64,000 nucleotides of DNA, from positions 68,234,643 to 68,298,642 of the forward strand of contig OX377202.1 of assembly GCA_947396885.1 (NCBI GenBank), written 5' to 3'. The notes under the pieces are model-generated. The model was not told the DNA's origin. It worked only from the letters and a program-made list of their open reading frames with translations, and did no database searches. The DNA is from Heligmosomoides polygyrus polygyrus (Eukaryota > Nematoda > Chromadorea > Rhabditida > Heligmosomidae). The position numbers and the translations under genes were made by a program. Positions within the stretch are counted from its first letter, which is position 1, and each line of letters starts with the position of its first letter. Shown here in pieces: positions 12,514-22,930 of the stretch.

Positions 12514-13332
12514 TTAAAACTGTTTTCGACTCCTTTCATGAGTCCGGAATCCTACCAAGTCGAAGGAGTGGTTGAAGTGCTTGGCAAGAAGTGAGCAGAG
12601 GGCACTGCCACCCGCACGAAGGAGGTCAGCAGAAATGCCGTCCGGTCCGCAAGCAGTGCCTGACTTCATCCTTCTGACGGCATGAGCAACTTCTGATTCC
12701 AGAATGGGAGGTACTTCCTCAGCTGGTGGCATCAAGCATTTGGGGACAGTGCTGGAAGAACGAAACAGATCTGTGTAGAATTCCTGAACGATGGTCTCAA
12801 TCGCTCTTCGAGACGTTTGCGTTGTTCCATCCTTATCCACAAGGGCTGACATTATTGCCTTCTGGTCGCCGAGATCTCGTTTGCAGCGCTTTATGCTTGA
12901 ACCTTTCCCAGCGGCTTCTAACAGCTTCAATCTTCTGTAGGCTTGAATGGACTCCTTCACTCCAATTCGACAGGCCTTCGAGATGATGACTTTTTCCAGA
13001 TGGGAAGCATTAGGATCCAGTTTGACAGCTCTTCTTTGCTCCAAGAGTTTATTCGCATGTGCGTTGAGTCTAGAAGCAGACGGTGATGTGGCTCCGCAAG
13101 AGCTGCTAGCACATTTCAACAGTCCTTTGGAGAGAAGGTCGTAGTCTTCCGATGGATCTTCAAGAAGATTCCAATCATACGACTTTATTGCATATTCCAA
13201 CTCCTCAGACGTGAATGTGGGGATCCTCACCGGTGCCGGTTTATGAGTGTCACGCTTGAACATCCTCTTTTTGAGAGTCAGCTTCGCACGGACAAGACGG
13301 TGATCCGAGCCGGTGTCAAGTGAAGGCAGCAC
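12514..13332 (-). pseudogene. RTE fragment: endonuclease end, linker and RT N-terminal part
   Basis: Open stretch of 272 codons with no ATG at its start (it follows the stop at 13351-13353). It begins with the last endonuclease motif (GSDHRLV), runs through a charged linker, and reaches the reverse transcriptase entry MKSGTACGPDGISADLL, where GPDGI is the conserved early RT motif. It leaves the RT frame near 12550 and ends at 12514, where the family's conserved sequence continues in another frame (IFKKGQQEDINNYRLISLL near 12450-12510). Confidence 0.85.
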
Positions 13333-13787
13333 GGAGACGTCGAACAGACTTCAGCGTCTGTTTGTAAGAACATGGTCGATGTCGGAGACCGGCCATGTTC
13401 GACCGGGCCCCAAAATGTTTGATGAAAAACGCCACTAGAGCAGCTCTCGCAGCTCCTCGGATAAAAGCTTCCAATGTCGCGATGAGCGTAAAGTGGGGCC
13501 GCAGGGAAAGTTTGAAAATCGTCATGATTCACGCTACCTCTTTACATCCCGCAAGCATAAAACGTAGCATCGCGAAAGTCATGCTCCAGACCGCGAAGAT
13601 GGACAGGTGAAAAGGAGCGGTGAGAATATAGCCACTCAAAATAGTTATGTGTCTTCAAGACGTCAAGCAGAGCCCGTGCTAGCTGCCAGAATATGTGGAC
13701 GAAATAACAAGGTATCCCATGCACAGAAGTTCATCTTTGGTAAAGTTAATGGTAAGCTTCAAAGAATCATAATAGAAGCATAATCTG

Positions 13788-14075
13788 GTGGAAAACGATG
13801 TTGTTTCGTTCAATTTTCGAAACGACAACATAAAACTTCACCTGGTCAGGAATAGGCTCTACGAAAACCAACCCTTATCACGCGTGTCATGCCCGTGCGG
13901 CAAGAAAGGAGATTGTACCAGAGAGGAAGCACTCTATCAGAACGAATGTCCAACAGGTAACTCATATACATATGGGTAAAACAGAGAGAAAACCAGTCCA
14001 TCAGGTGAAAAAACACCTGGCTGGTGAACATCGTGACAGAATCAGAGCACTTTTTGGAATAGGCAGATCCGATCA
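13788..14075 (+). pseudogene. Penelope-like element fragment (GIY-YIG endonuclease region)
   Basis: A cysteine-containing run (SCPCGKKGDCTREEALYQNE, then CPTGNSYTYG, ending at 13977) has the spacing of the Cys block and the first GIY-YIG strand of Penelope-type retrotransposons. The match continues one frame over from 13972 as GKTERKPVHQVKKHLAGEH, where family members have a G-x-T-x-R ... EHL segment. The frame change makes it a remnant. No reverse transcriptase part is visible upstream; the RTE remnant ends about 250 bp away on the other strand. The call rests on motif spacing from memory. Confidence 0.5.
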
Positions 14076-14739
14076 GCATAATAGTAACGGTTTCAGGATT
14101 AAGTGCTGGAGGGGAAGACAGAAGTTTCGACAAGACAGGCGCGAAAATTGTTCTGAATCTTCGCCAGGTATTCCCATTTTCACAAAATACGAAGCCTTTC
14201 CAGACGCCTTGTCTCGGATTCTTAGCTTAGTGAGTGCCATATGAAAGCTCCGTTTCGCGGCTATATTTCTAGCAATCTAAAAAGGTTACTCAATACTAAG
14301 AAACGCTTACGTTGCCTGACCCAGTTGGAACAGATCCTCTTAGAACTTCTATTTCCTTCAATTTTCAAACAGTGATGATAAATTTTAACGAAAAATGTTG
14401 ACATGAATTGTATTTTTTTAGCTCTGTAAGATCTAGGGATGGATTGTTCGGAATATCTGACATCCGAAAATCCGACCTTAAGATTCTCTACGTATGCGCT
14501 AGAGAGTGGTGGTAAATTGACGTAACTTAATTATTCTAAATTCCAGCATTTTCTCTCGCAGGTTTGTCTATTATACGTTGTCCATGAAAAATCTGTAGCA
14601 AATACAAAGTATCGCATACAGGGAGGGCGCATGATAAAAAGCTCTTACTGAACACGCACTTGGCAACCTAGTGGAATACATGCTTAGGAAAAGTTGGAAA
14701 GGTGATAGATACCAAGCGAGGAATAAACATTGAAAATGC
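14076..14739. other. Unrecognised DNA
   Basis: May include more of the Penelope-like remnant to about 14200, where a frame stays open (to 14244) without clear motifs. The rest is AT-rich. Confidence 0.35.
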
Positions 14740-14825
14740 AAAGCGACAAGGCGCTGGAATCGAGCACCTAACTCTGCACCTGTGAACCACCACCCTGGCT
14801 GAGCCACCGAGCTGTCTTTCACTAC
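14740..14825 (-). mobile_element. tRNA-derived SINE head, family 3 (tentative)
   Basis: Minus strand: CTCGGTGGCTCAGCCAGGG, GGTGGTTCAC, then GGTGCTCGATTCCAGCGCC as a B-box-like end. A similar order is at 22868-22930 (CGGTGGCCTAGGTGGTGGG ... GGGCTTGAATCCG). Confidence 0.4.
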
Positions 14826-14997
14826 CTCCCTATCTCCACGTGAGGCGCTCACAGGCGTGTCAGTTGCGTGCTGGCAGTCCAATACTGGGCTTTCACGGAC
14901 CCCTAACCCCTTGGATTCAAGGACTTTGCTAAAGACGAAACACAACTCCCTACTATAAGAGGGGTGGAGGTCCGCGTGGTGGTATTCATTCCCACCA

Positions 14998-15017
14998 TTC
15001 AGACATACGCCTGAGAC
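14998..15017 (+). repeat. 20-bp dispersed repeat, copy 1
   Basis: TTCAGACATACGCCTGAGAC, identical to 18828-18847. The flanks do not obviously match beyond a few bases. Confidence 0.7.
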
Positions 15018-15269
15018 AGTTCCCTGGGTAGTAAGTGATGCAGAGAGGTGCAGAAATACATATCCGATAACCGATATACCGTCATCGACCGGTAAGCGGT
15101 TGATGAATGTGGCCCCTGTCTACGTCACCGATTAGCATGTCATTCAGTCGTATCAGATGTGGACGTAGAACAAAATGCCACCAACTCTTTTTCAATTTTC
15201 GCCCTAAACGTCGTTAGTTTTCAAACATCTGCTTGGGAAATTGCACTTGCAAAAAAATGCATTGCACTT

Positions 15270-16200
15270 TTAAAATCAAATTATACATCCTCCAACTCGA
15301 AACGAACTTCTTGCGCAATAAAATAGAGCACCTTCGAGACGGTTAAAATAATTTTTTTAGTTAATTCACAGGGTGGCCCATAGGTATCGTAACAGAGTTA
15401 GTCCGCCTTATTAGGGGAATTTTTCGACCATTCTTATCGTTATTGTACGATTAAGTTTTTGTTGCGTTACTTATGGGCCACCCATTAGTGGGACTTTCTT
15501 CATGACTATTATTTTTTACTTTCTTTATGACAATTGTTTAACTCACATGCCATAATGAGTGAAGACAATAATGGAAATTTTATAAAGATTTTTTTCGAGG
15601 AAAGAAGTGAACTTAAATTTAGTTTAAAGCGCAGAAAAGCTAGACTAGCTATTCGCGAACTTATTTAGTTGACAGTGTAACTGCTGGTTATTTGAAACGG
15701 CGACGTGTGGTCATATTTTTTTGAACAATAGTTTTTGTAATATGTGCCATTCACATCTGTGTTACTCCACGCGAACAAAATGTTTGCAATCAGCCCAATG
15801 ATAATCGCGACAAGCTTGTCGAATGCATGGTGCGATAACTCATCTTAATGCAGTAAATAATCGCTGCCTTTCTGCTCTTTGGTACATTCTTGAATTTAAT
15901 ATCTTTTTCTGAAAAGAAATTATTACAAAGTTTCAAATACTATGTTCCCTTTTTAGGGCATGTGAATTGAAAAAGTTGAAAGAAAGTAATATTAAATTTT
16001 CCTTGAAATAAAATTATCCCAACTTTTTTTGAGAGTCTCTATTTGATTGTCGAAGAGGATTTTTACTTTGTTGCTCGCTTAGATATGGAAGATGTTCAGC
16101 TTGATTTCAAAAGCGTCACGCTTTGTTAGAAGAGTGTCCAGTTTGGTTAGAAAATTGTCCAATTTGTTTCGAAGGGCGCCCAGTTAAAGGTGAAAATGGT
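15270..16200. mobile_element. Non-autonomous element with modular terminal inverted repeats, copy 1
   Basis: The left end (15270-15350) and right end (about 16040-16190) are inverted relatives. Both are made of degenerate modules of roughly 30 bp; the right end reads GGAAGATGTTCAGCTTGATT, then GAAGAGTGTCCAGTTTGG, then GAAAATTGTCCAATTTG. A second copy lies at 23330-24125 and shares ends and some interior (TTAAAGCGCAGAAAAGC against TTAAAGAGCAGAAAGGC). No open frame of note, so it would depend on another element's transposase. The superfamily is unknown to me. A 113-bp MITE sits inside this copy but not the other. Confidence 0.6.
15371..15483. mobile_element. 113-bp MITE with terminal inverted repeats
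   Basis: The ends are GGGTGGCCCATAGGTATCGT (15371-15390) and the inverse of GGGTGGCCCATAAGTAACGC (ending 15483), 23-bp arms with three mismatches. The core is AT-rich and non-coding. The GGGTGGCCCATA-type end resembles mariner-like ends, but I see no clear target-site duplication. It interrupts the left part of the larger element at 15270-16200. Confidence 0.75.
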
Positions 16201-16270
16201 ATACATGGTGTGATGAAAGTAAAATTTATGTTTTTGAAGCAAACTTATTGCAATCATCCATCCACTTTAT

Positions 16271-16915
16271 GAAGGAAGGTCAAAGAGGTGACCGTGGAGT
16301 TTCTTAAAGCGAGCTATATACGTAGGGTAGTAGGGCGTTGTCTGGGAAGCACCATAGTGGTTCCCAAATTTCCTGTGAACCTCTGGGTAGGTCAAAATGA
16401 CAGGAAACTGTAGCGCTTGAGTTCGGGACATAACGCAAAACTGACGCCTAGAATACCCTTGTGGTGCTGAGAAATAGTCCTGCAGAAGGTTTGGAACCTC
16501 AATCATTGCTAGAACGTGAGACTTGGCAAGTTTCCTAGAAACGAGAAGTCACATTCGGAGAAGGCATCCACCAGGAAAGCAGCACTGGTCGGATGGTGGA
16601 GTGGATAGCGCGGTGAGCTTGTGTGTCTCGTAGCGGCCTCATTTGACCGTTTCTTCTTACTCTCGTGGGCAGCAAGGGAGATACAGATATGGGCAATCGT
16701 ACTCTAGTCACTTCAAAGGCTGAAAAAATCCTTCGTGTATACCTAGTTTGGAGGGTTATTTGGGGTACTTATCACGAGTCTGGCATCTGATTTCAGTTTT
16801 ATGTCATTTTGACCTACCCAGAGGTCCGCAAGAAATTCGGAAACCACTATGGTGCCCTACAACCCTATTTAAGTCGCCTTAAGAAACTGCACGGCCACCT
16901 CTTTGACCTTCCTCG
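16271..16915. mobile_element. Element with about 115-130 bp inverted terminal arms
   Basis: 16271-16402 and 16803-16915 are inverted copies (GGTCAAAGAGGTGACCGTGG against GGTCAAAGAGGTGGCCGTGC at the outer ends; CTCTGGGTAGGTCAAAATGA shared at the inner ends). The right arm is shorter by about 20 bases. The interior of about 400 bp has no long frame. It includes a tRNA-like stretch (GTGGATAGCGCGGTGAGC, 16609-16626). GAAGAGTGTCC modules like those of the neighbouring element lie on both sides (16120 and 16920), so it may have inserted into that element's right end. Confidence 0.6.
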
Positions 16916-16919
16916 TTAG

Positions 16920-17470
16920 AAGAGTGTCCTAAAAAAATCACTGCTTGAAGTTGCAGAAAAGCAGGACAAATTAGAACATTGCCTAAAATAAAACCCCTTC
17001 CAATAAAATCGAGGTCAAAGTGCGTTCGACTTCCGTTTTATTCCAACACGTAATAGGCGCATGTTGCTGTGTATGTCTCTCTGAATCCTGAAATTCTGTC
17101 TCTTTGAAATATGGAAGCACGAGTAAGTATTGACAAATAATTGGTGAAGCTTGGTGATTACTCTCATGATACGACATTTCTGCTTAATCATTTACAAAAA
17201 CGATGCACTTTAGGCATGCATGTAGCGAGAAATTAACCAGCCCTTGGATGAAAAATGCTTCTTAGAAGGGTCGTGGGTTTTTATAACCGTCATTCGAAGC
17301 TAATTAGAGTCAAGACGATTCGTCAGCAACCAGTAAAAGCTTCGCTTAGGCTTAGAAATACAAATGACTTCGTGAGGGCTGCAGCCTCCAGTCTCCAAAC
17401 TCTTATTCACTGAGATGCTACTCATCAAAAGATGCCACTGACAAGTGAGAATAAATGGCATGCCAAACGT
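16920..17470. other. Non-coding, modular start
   Basis: To about 17000 the sequence continues with the GAAGAGTGTCC-type modules and looks like the displaced end of the neighbouring element. The rest is AT-rich without a recognisable gene. Confidence 0.4.
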
Positions 17471-17495
17471 AGAAACGAAACGACTCTCTGCAGAA

Positions 17496-17543
17496 TGCTC
17501 CTGAAATCATTCTGCATCGACTTGTAGAGTGATTTCAGGAGCA
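17496..17543. repeat. 18-bp-arm hairpin
   Basis: TGCTCCTGAAATCATTCT (17496-17513) pairs with AGAGTGATTTCAGGAGCA (17526-17543), one mismatch, with a 12-base loop. Confidence 0.9.
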
Positions 17544-17927
17544 CGTCTAGAACCGCGTCGATTATGCTAGCGATATTATAATGCATTACGACACCCGTTT
17601 TTATACAATGTGTTATGTAGATTGTTTTTTAGTGTTTTCACATTTGCTTTCAAGATTCTGTTTAGTCTGAGAAAAGCCATTTCCCCTCTTTTCTGTTATT
17701 CAGCATGTCGAACGAAAGTTGTCCAGTTGTGTCCCTTAGTTACATTCCGATACACGAAGACATCTACACATCCACAGTCGTATGATGCAATTCGCTGGAT
17801 ACCGTATAACAAGTTGGATGGCAAAAACGACCAGGCAAAAAACATTTTGAAAACTTTCGTCACTCTACGAATTCCTGTGGTGTTATGGCCGACCAGTCTG
17901 TAGAGCAACAAAGGCGGTCGCTGAAAG

Positions 17928-17989
17928 AAGCAATGCCTCACCTGAGTTCGAAAGGCGTCTTCCTTTCGAACTCAGGTGAGGCATTGCTT
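17928..17989. repeat. Perfect 28-bp-arm hairpin
   Basis: 17928-17955 and 17962-17989 are exact reverse complements around the 6-base loop CGTCTT. The arm starts AAGCAATGCCTCACCTGAG. There is no mismatch in 28 pairs. Confidence 0.95.
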
Positions 17990-18027
17990 AGGTGTGACCT
18001 GCCACGAATTTTGCTCGAGAGTGGTGC

Positions 18028-18043
18028 GAAATTAATTAATTTC
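18028..18043. repeat. 16-bp perfect palindrome
   Basis: GAAATTAATTAATTTC reads the same on both strands. In AT-rich DNA this may be chance. Confidence 0.7.
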
Positions 18044-18197
18044 ATACAAACCACACTATAACTCGGTTGGTTATCACAAAGCCGTTCATTTTGTTCAACA
18101 CTTTTATGACATGCTTTCATTTGCCCTCTAACAACTCGTTCGGACACAGTCAAATCGTAGTTAGACTGAGTATGAATTAGAAAGATAACACTTTTAC

Positions 18198-18240
18198 TTT
18201 TTTTATATTTATATTTATATTTTATATGAAATTTTATATC
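18198..18240. repeat. TATATTTA-type AT-rich simple repeat
   Basis: Imperfect repeats of TATATTTA / TTTATAT. Confidence 0.7.
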
Positions 18241-18827
18241 GAAATGACCTTAATGGGATCAGCGTTTAAAGGGATGAAGAGTTTATGTACACAGTGAGCA
18301 ATATTGACCAAACGAATTTAATTGGTGCTATACATAAATCTAAATAATGGGTTCTTCTCAGCTAACAGGTTTTTTTAGAAATAGTATGCCCTCCTTCCTT
18401 GTTTTACAGCCAATCGTAGAGTTGTCATGTTTTTTTCCTAATTGATTTTGTCGCATTGTTATTGTCCTAAATAAATTAGCAAATAGTAAATAGAAATGTG
18501 CTACAGAACATCACCGCGTCATCGAGCTTACGTGCCGTTGTTTAGGGCGCCTCAGTGCTTTTATAGAAAAAGCCTTTTTCGGGCTGACTATTTTGAATCC
18601 GCACATTCACCAAGAAATGGTTCCAGGCGTATACCGGAAAGCGAGAACGAATACCATGCGAGTATCTGCTCTACTGCAAACAGTAGAAAAGCATGTTTCA
18701 TTAAGCTGAGCCTTGAACCGAAGGAATTGGTCCCCCAACGTTTTCTGTGTGATGGCAGAGCGAACTCACTGGCCACGCCGCGTTTGTTGATTTTTTAAGA
18801 TTCTTGCAATGCTATAAACTTTCGCCG

Positions 18828-18847
18828 TTCAGACATACGCCTGAGAC
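18828..18847 (+). repeat. 20-bp dispersed repeat, copy 2
   Basis: Exact copy of 14998-15017 in the same orientation. Probably the remnant of a longer interspersed repeat. Confidence 0.7.
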
Positions 18848-20099
18848 CTTTCACTGGCTGGATTTTAATTTCTTCAATATAAGGGCAAGACGGAGATATT
18901 CAGAAGTGTCGCTGATGGGCGGGCAATTCTCAAGTAGGGACCCATCTGCCTTTAACTGTAATTCAGTTGTGTTTTTCTCGCTTCGACTCCATTACAGAAG
19001 ACAAATAGTTTAGCTCAATTGACGTGCTGCTCCTCGTCTTTTGCCCACGAGGCGAGGGAAACCATCTGAGGTCGGAGGTGGACTCAATCATGCAGGACAG
19101 TTCTAGGTAAAGTCTTCTGTCCAATACTGATTCCGAAGCCATTGTGAGAATAAGGATTAAACAACTCTTCACGATATGGTGAACTCTTCACTTCTATGTA
19201 ATATCATGGATGCCATCTCCCTTTGAGATTGTGTCCTGGTCCAAAAATGATTCCGAGACTAGTCGGTGGAGGACAGAGAGAGCTGGCGACACAATGAGTG
19301 GTAGGCATCGGCATAAACAGATTTCAAAGTCGGTTCGCAGCATGTCAAACCCTTGCGCCGCATGCACTCATATCCCTCGTATTTGTGGTTAAAGTATATA
19401 GGTGGGCATTCAATTCAGGCGTGCACGCACTCTGCTCCTACCGGATATGACACATGCAGCTTGATGCACATGCAGCGCTTCTTTACTTCATAAGGGAAGC
19501 GGCGGCAGTCAGTAGAATTAATTCTATCGCTCCGATACATGTTGGGTGCCAGCCTAACGACCCTGCTTAGTTGTCGCATGGTTTCCTAATTAAAGTGGTA
19601 CCCCAGAGTGACAAAACGCTATAGGATAGGATGCTAACGTTTAGGAGTTAATGATGTTCAGCCTCTATAGAGCTGCGGCACATATCCGTCCTAATTCACA
19701 TACACTCCTCTTATCGACAATCCCTAGTGCATTGTGTTTAGGGGAGGAAGAACGTAGATGAAGAGCGGGCATGCCTCTAGAAGGTCACCGCTTCCAGAAG
19801 TCTTGAGCTCGAACCGATGACCTGCTCCACCGTTACATCGGTCCATGCAGGCCTTCTACAACTTCAACAAGAAGACTATTTCCCTTAACTATACCATCAT
19901 GTAATAAATTCCTCTTCTCACTAAATATATGTTTACCAACAAAAAGCAGCACACCCAGCAAGAGAGGATAAGCATCAAGGAAAGATTTAAGTTTTGCTAA
20001 GAGTCGCTTTGGAGGACAAATGAAGGCGTTAGTTATTTTCGTCAGTGGACACCTCAGTACTTTAAATCTCCCAGTAAGTCTGCTACAAATTTAACGACT

Positions 20100-20178
20100 C
20101 CAAGGTTCGCGTGGAGCGGGCAAAGCCTAAACCGAGCACGCGGCGCTTCCTCTGATTGCGCTACAGTGCGCCCAAGAG
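20100..20178 (-). mobile_element. tRNA-derived SINE, family 1, head fragment
   Basis: Minus strand: GGGCGCACTGTAGCGCAATC followed by AGAGGAAGCGCCGCGTGC, matching the A-box head of the copies at 4.7 and 25.8 kb. The body is missing. Confidence 0.5.
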
Positions 20179-20858
20179 CCTTTCGTTACCACAAAATCAT
20201 TCACAATGTTTCACGTGAGGAAGATTGAGCAGTACAACATGACTTTGCTCTCGAAAGCAGCGCTATCAACACAAGTTTTCAAGAACTTCGGAATCATATT
20301 GGCTAGAGTAGTTTCCCGGCGAAGTGCCATTCGCAGGTGCAAACCAAATGGATAAACTCGCGTTTACTACAGAGCTTAGCTGGATTAAGCGTTGTACAAA
20401 ATTTGATAATTGAGTTTGCTCGGATTTCGGTGGATTTCAATTGCTGCCTCGGACGCAATTAAGTCATTACTGTACGGGAAATGTGTCCCACTTTCGACGA
20501 ATCTCACACATACCTCCTGGGAAAGAGGGAGATTTGCGCTGGATTCCTGCATGGTAAGGATGAGAAGCCGAAAAACGGTAGACTACAACCAGGGAATTGT
20601 TTGACATTTGGAGCCCTCGGTGCTGATATTGAATCTTCACAAGCTGTGAGTGAAACATAAGGGCTATTGAGGATAACAGCAAATTTTATATTGTGATAGA
20701 TTATCAACTTTACCGATAAACGCTCACCTTCTTAAATGACTACTCCCTGGACAACACAACAACTTTATTAAAACTTCACTATAAATAATAATTATGTATG
20801 AACTTTATATATTATTTATTTAAATACAAGCAATAATGCAAGCATAATCAAGCAAGAT
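20179..20858. other. Unrecognised DNA
   Basis: Short frames only. 20760-20830 is very AT-rich. Confidence 0.4.
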
Positions 20859-21640
20859 CTCGGGCTTCTCATCCATGCAAATTTGACTTTAGATGCGCAT
20901 TGCAAATAAATTACAAACGAAGCATTGGCCGTAGCTTACAATCTGTTTAGAAGCCTTTCCACAAAAAAAGCCCTCTGTCCTTGTCCTTGCCTATAAGACT
21001 TACGTTAGGTCGATACTTGAGTATGGAACAACAACAGTTTAACCAGTTAAGAAGAAAACATACTTAGACCTGAAAAAGCGCAAAATAGCTTCACTAGGAA
21101 ACTATTTATAAGGAAATGTGGCCTTGATTACCGTGCTATTCTCAATAGTGAAGTAAAAAACAAACAATTTTGACTAAGACACATCATATAGGCGAAGAAT
21201 ATACGACCTTGTAATGGTTCATAAAATTCTCCATGGTTTCTGTGGAGTTGAAAAACACGACTTCTTCATCTAGAACCCGAAGTGGAGGACACGAACTTTG
21301 ATTAAATACTACAAAATCTTGAATTTGGCATCATTTTTTGTTGCTAATAGAACAGCTTCGGATTACATGAAACTAGACAAAAACACAGTGATTCCATACA
21401 AGAAGCTGAAACCATTTATTGAGAATGAGTGTCGACTCAAAAATAATTCTTGGACGTAACAGGATCTTGTGGGAGGGCCCTCTTGGTTTGTTCCTCCTTC
21501 TGTTCTCCATTTATTTCTGGATGTTTGTTATTGCATGTCCTCTCTGATTATCATACTTTGCCCTAGAACGCTAGCCAATGTTATTTTATACCGTTTCCGA
21601 TTGCGTTGTTTTTCAGATGGACTTTAACCATGTAATAAAT
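20859..21640 (+). pseudogene. CR1/Jockey-like non-LTR retrotransposon tail, decayed
   Basis: From 20859 the plus strand reads LGLLIHANLTLDAHCK, an in-frame TAA (20907-20909), then ITNEALAVAYNLFRSL, matching the post-catalytic region of CR1-like reverse transcriptases. A frame change leads to LAYKTYVRSILEYG (20985-21027), the conserved 'YKTYVRPILEYG' segment, followed by more stops. Scattered weaker similarity continues to about 21450. An A/T-rich repeat near 21630-21660 may be the 3' tail. Only the last third of a polymerase is present. Confidence 0.7.
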
Positions 21641-22115
21641 AATAACAAGAATAAATTTGTTGCTATTTTCGTCAGTGGTCCCTTAGTTCAGCAATAGTGA
21701 ATGACCGTATTTATGTCTACCAACTGACATCGGATCACATGAATAGCGAACCTATATACTGCGCACCGCTAAACATTGAAAAGGAAGGCAAGAACAGTAA
21801 ATCATTAAGGAAGGCCATAAAGAAGTGTTGTGAGTTAACAGCCTCTGTTTGATATCCTCTGGAGTGAGCAGCAATGTGCGGCACACATAAAATAGGTCGT
21901 AAGCGCTGCACATGGCTGAAAAACAAGAGCGTGACATGGAGTTGTGCGAAACTCAGACAATCCTAGATGCCCATACGAGTAGTGTGTAAAATGTGGGACG
22001 TCCCCTAGATCCGCAGAGTGTAAGAGATCTGCCTTACTAGAGGGTGGGGTCAAACACCCATGGTCCTCCAAACTTCAAAATGCGCCGATTTGCTGCACGT
22101 AAGGGGTGGAAATGG
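21641..22115. other. Unrecognised DNA
   Basis: Overlapping short frames without domains. Confidence 0.4.
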
Positions 22116-22297
22116 GTACTTATGAAGCAGAGGGCCCGTGGTGCCGTGGGGCTGCCGGGAAGCATGTTAACGCGGCAACCCACGGCACTCGAGTACGGAT
22201 GCCTCATAAGTACCGGCCCCGCGGTGCCGTGGGGTTGCCGCGTTAACATGTTTCCCGGCAATCCCACGGCACCACGGGCCCTTTGCTTCACAAGTAC
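22116..22297. repeat. Nested imperfect palindrome, arms about 73 bp
   Basis: 22116-22188 is the imperfect reverse complement of 22224-22297 around a 35-base centre. Each arm is itself a hairpin: GTGCCGTGGG at 22141-22150 pairs with CCCACGGCAC at 22179-22188, and the right arm repeats this. The centre holds a further partial copy of the arm start (CTCATAAGTACCGG). The symmetry makes both strands encode nearly the same peptide (KQRARGAVGLPG), which is a by-product. Confidence 0.9.
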
Positions 22298-22867
22298 CGA
22301 AGTAGCATATCTTGCTATGCTGAGTGTTTTAAAGTTGACCTCTGAACGAACAGCATGCAGTAGAATCATACCACGTTTTCATTGAGAACGAGGTGAGGGA
22401 TGTGACAATGGGCTATAATTCAGAGTAGTATGAAACCACAACCAAAGAACTGCTCTTTGGTGTGAACTCCCGCAGTGCTCCACTTCATTTCGATTGACAC
22501 CCGAACAATAAATAGATGTGAGAAAGAAAGCGGAAGACAGGCCCAGAAGTATGCATTAGGCTCACTAACGAAATGCCAGGACCTGCGTCGAATTGCAAAA
22601 ACCTAGGTGCTCCTTGGAAAACACTGCGAGCGAATAATTAGAAAGAGAAGGAAATGGACGGGATGTTGTTCGAATTTCCTCGTCCATACAAATTTGCCTT
22701 CGTACAAATAAGGGTTTGCAGAAGCCGCATGATGACAGAGCTTAACTCTTCCGATTTTAATACGGCTGGCTTAAGCCACACAGCGAGTGTTTCGTGACTC
22801 GAAATGCACGCATGGTCGGGTCAGCAACGATTACGGCTTACCAACCCACACAAAGTGGTCATCGCGA
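22298..22867. other. Unrecognised DNA
   Basis: No gene or RNA seen. Confidence 0.4.
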
Positions 22868-22930
22868 ACGGATTCAAGCCCTCGGCCTCTTTCCTATGAA
22901 ATCGTCACCCACCACCTAGGCCACCGATCG
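22868..22930 (-). mobile_element. tRNA-derived SINE head, family 3 (tentative)
   Basis: Minus strand: ATCGGTGGCCTAGGTGGTGG, then a B-box-like GGGCTTGAATCCG about 30 bases on. Resembles the head at 14740-14825. Confidence 0.4.

Larger units (their letters stand above)
11205..13530 (-). mobile_element. Decayed RTE-clade non-LTR retrotransposon
   Basis: Read on the minus strand, the order is: end of an AP-type endonuclease (IDHVLTNRR near 13353-13386, GSDHRLVRAKL near 13270-13305), linker, reverse transcriptase, and C-terminal region (WAGHLLRRKDDRW, RPLGRPPTRW). It ends near 11205 in short GTAA-rich direct repeats (CAAAGTAAGTAAGTA), which suits the microsatellite-like tails of RTE elements. The 5' part of the endonuclease is missing or unrecognisable. 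The element cannot make a full protein: at least one frameshift (near 12550) and in-frame stops at 13351-13353, 12536-12538 and 12029-12031 interrupt it. Confidence 0.88.
17990..20099. other. AT-rich non-coding DNA with small repeats
   Basis: Holds the AT simple repeat, a 16-bp palindrome and one 20-bp dispersed repeat. At 19790-19830, minus strand, CATCGGTTCGAGCTC resembles a pol III B box, possibly another SINE relic. Confidence 0.4.

Noticed and set aside
11400..13610. Plus-strand frames across the RTE region
   Set aside because: They are the opposite strand of the minus-strand retrotransposon protein.
22037..22385. Two overlapping frames of 110 and 113 codons on opposite strands with similar peptides
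   Set aside because: The similarity is caused by the palindrome; neither has a recognisable domain.
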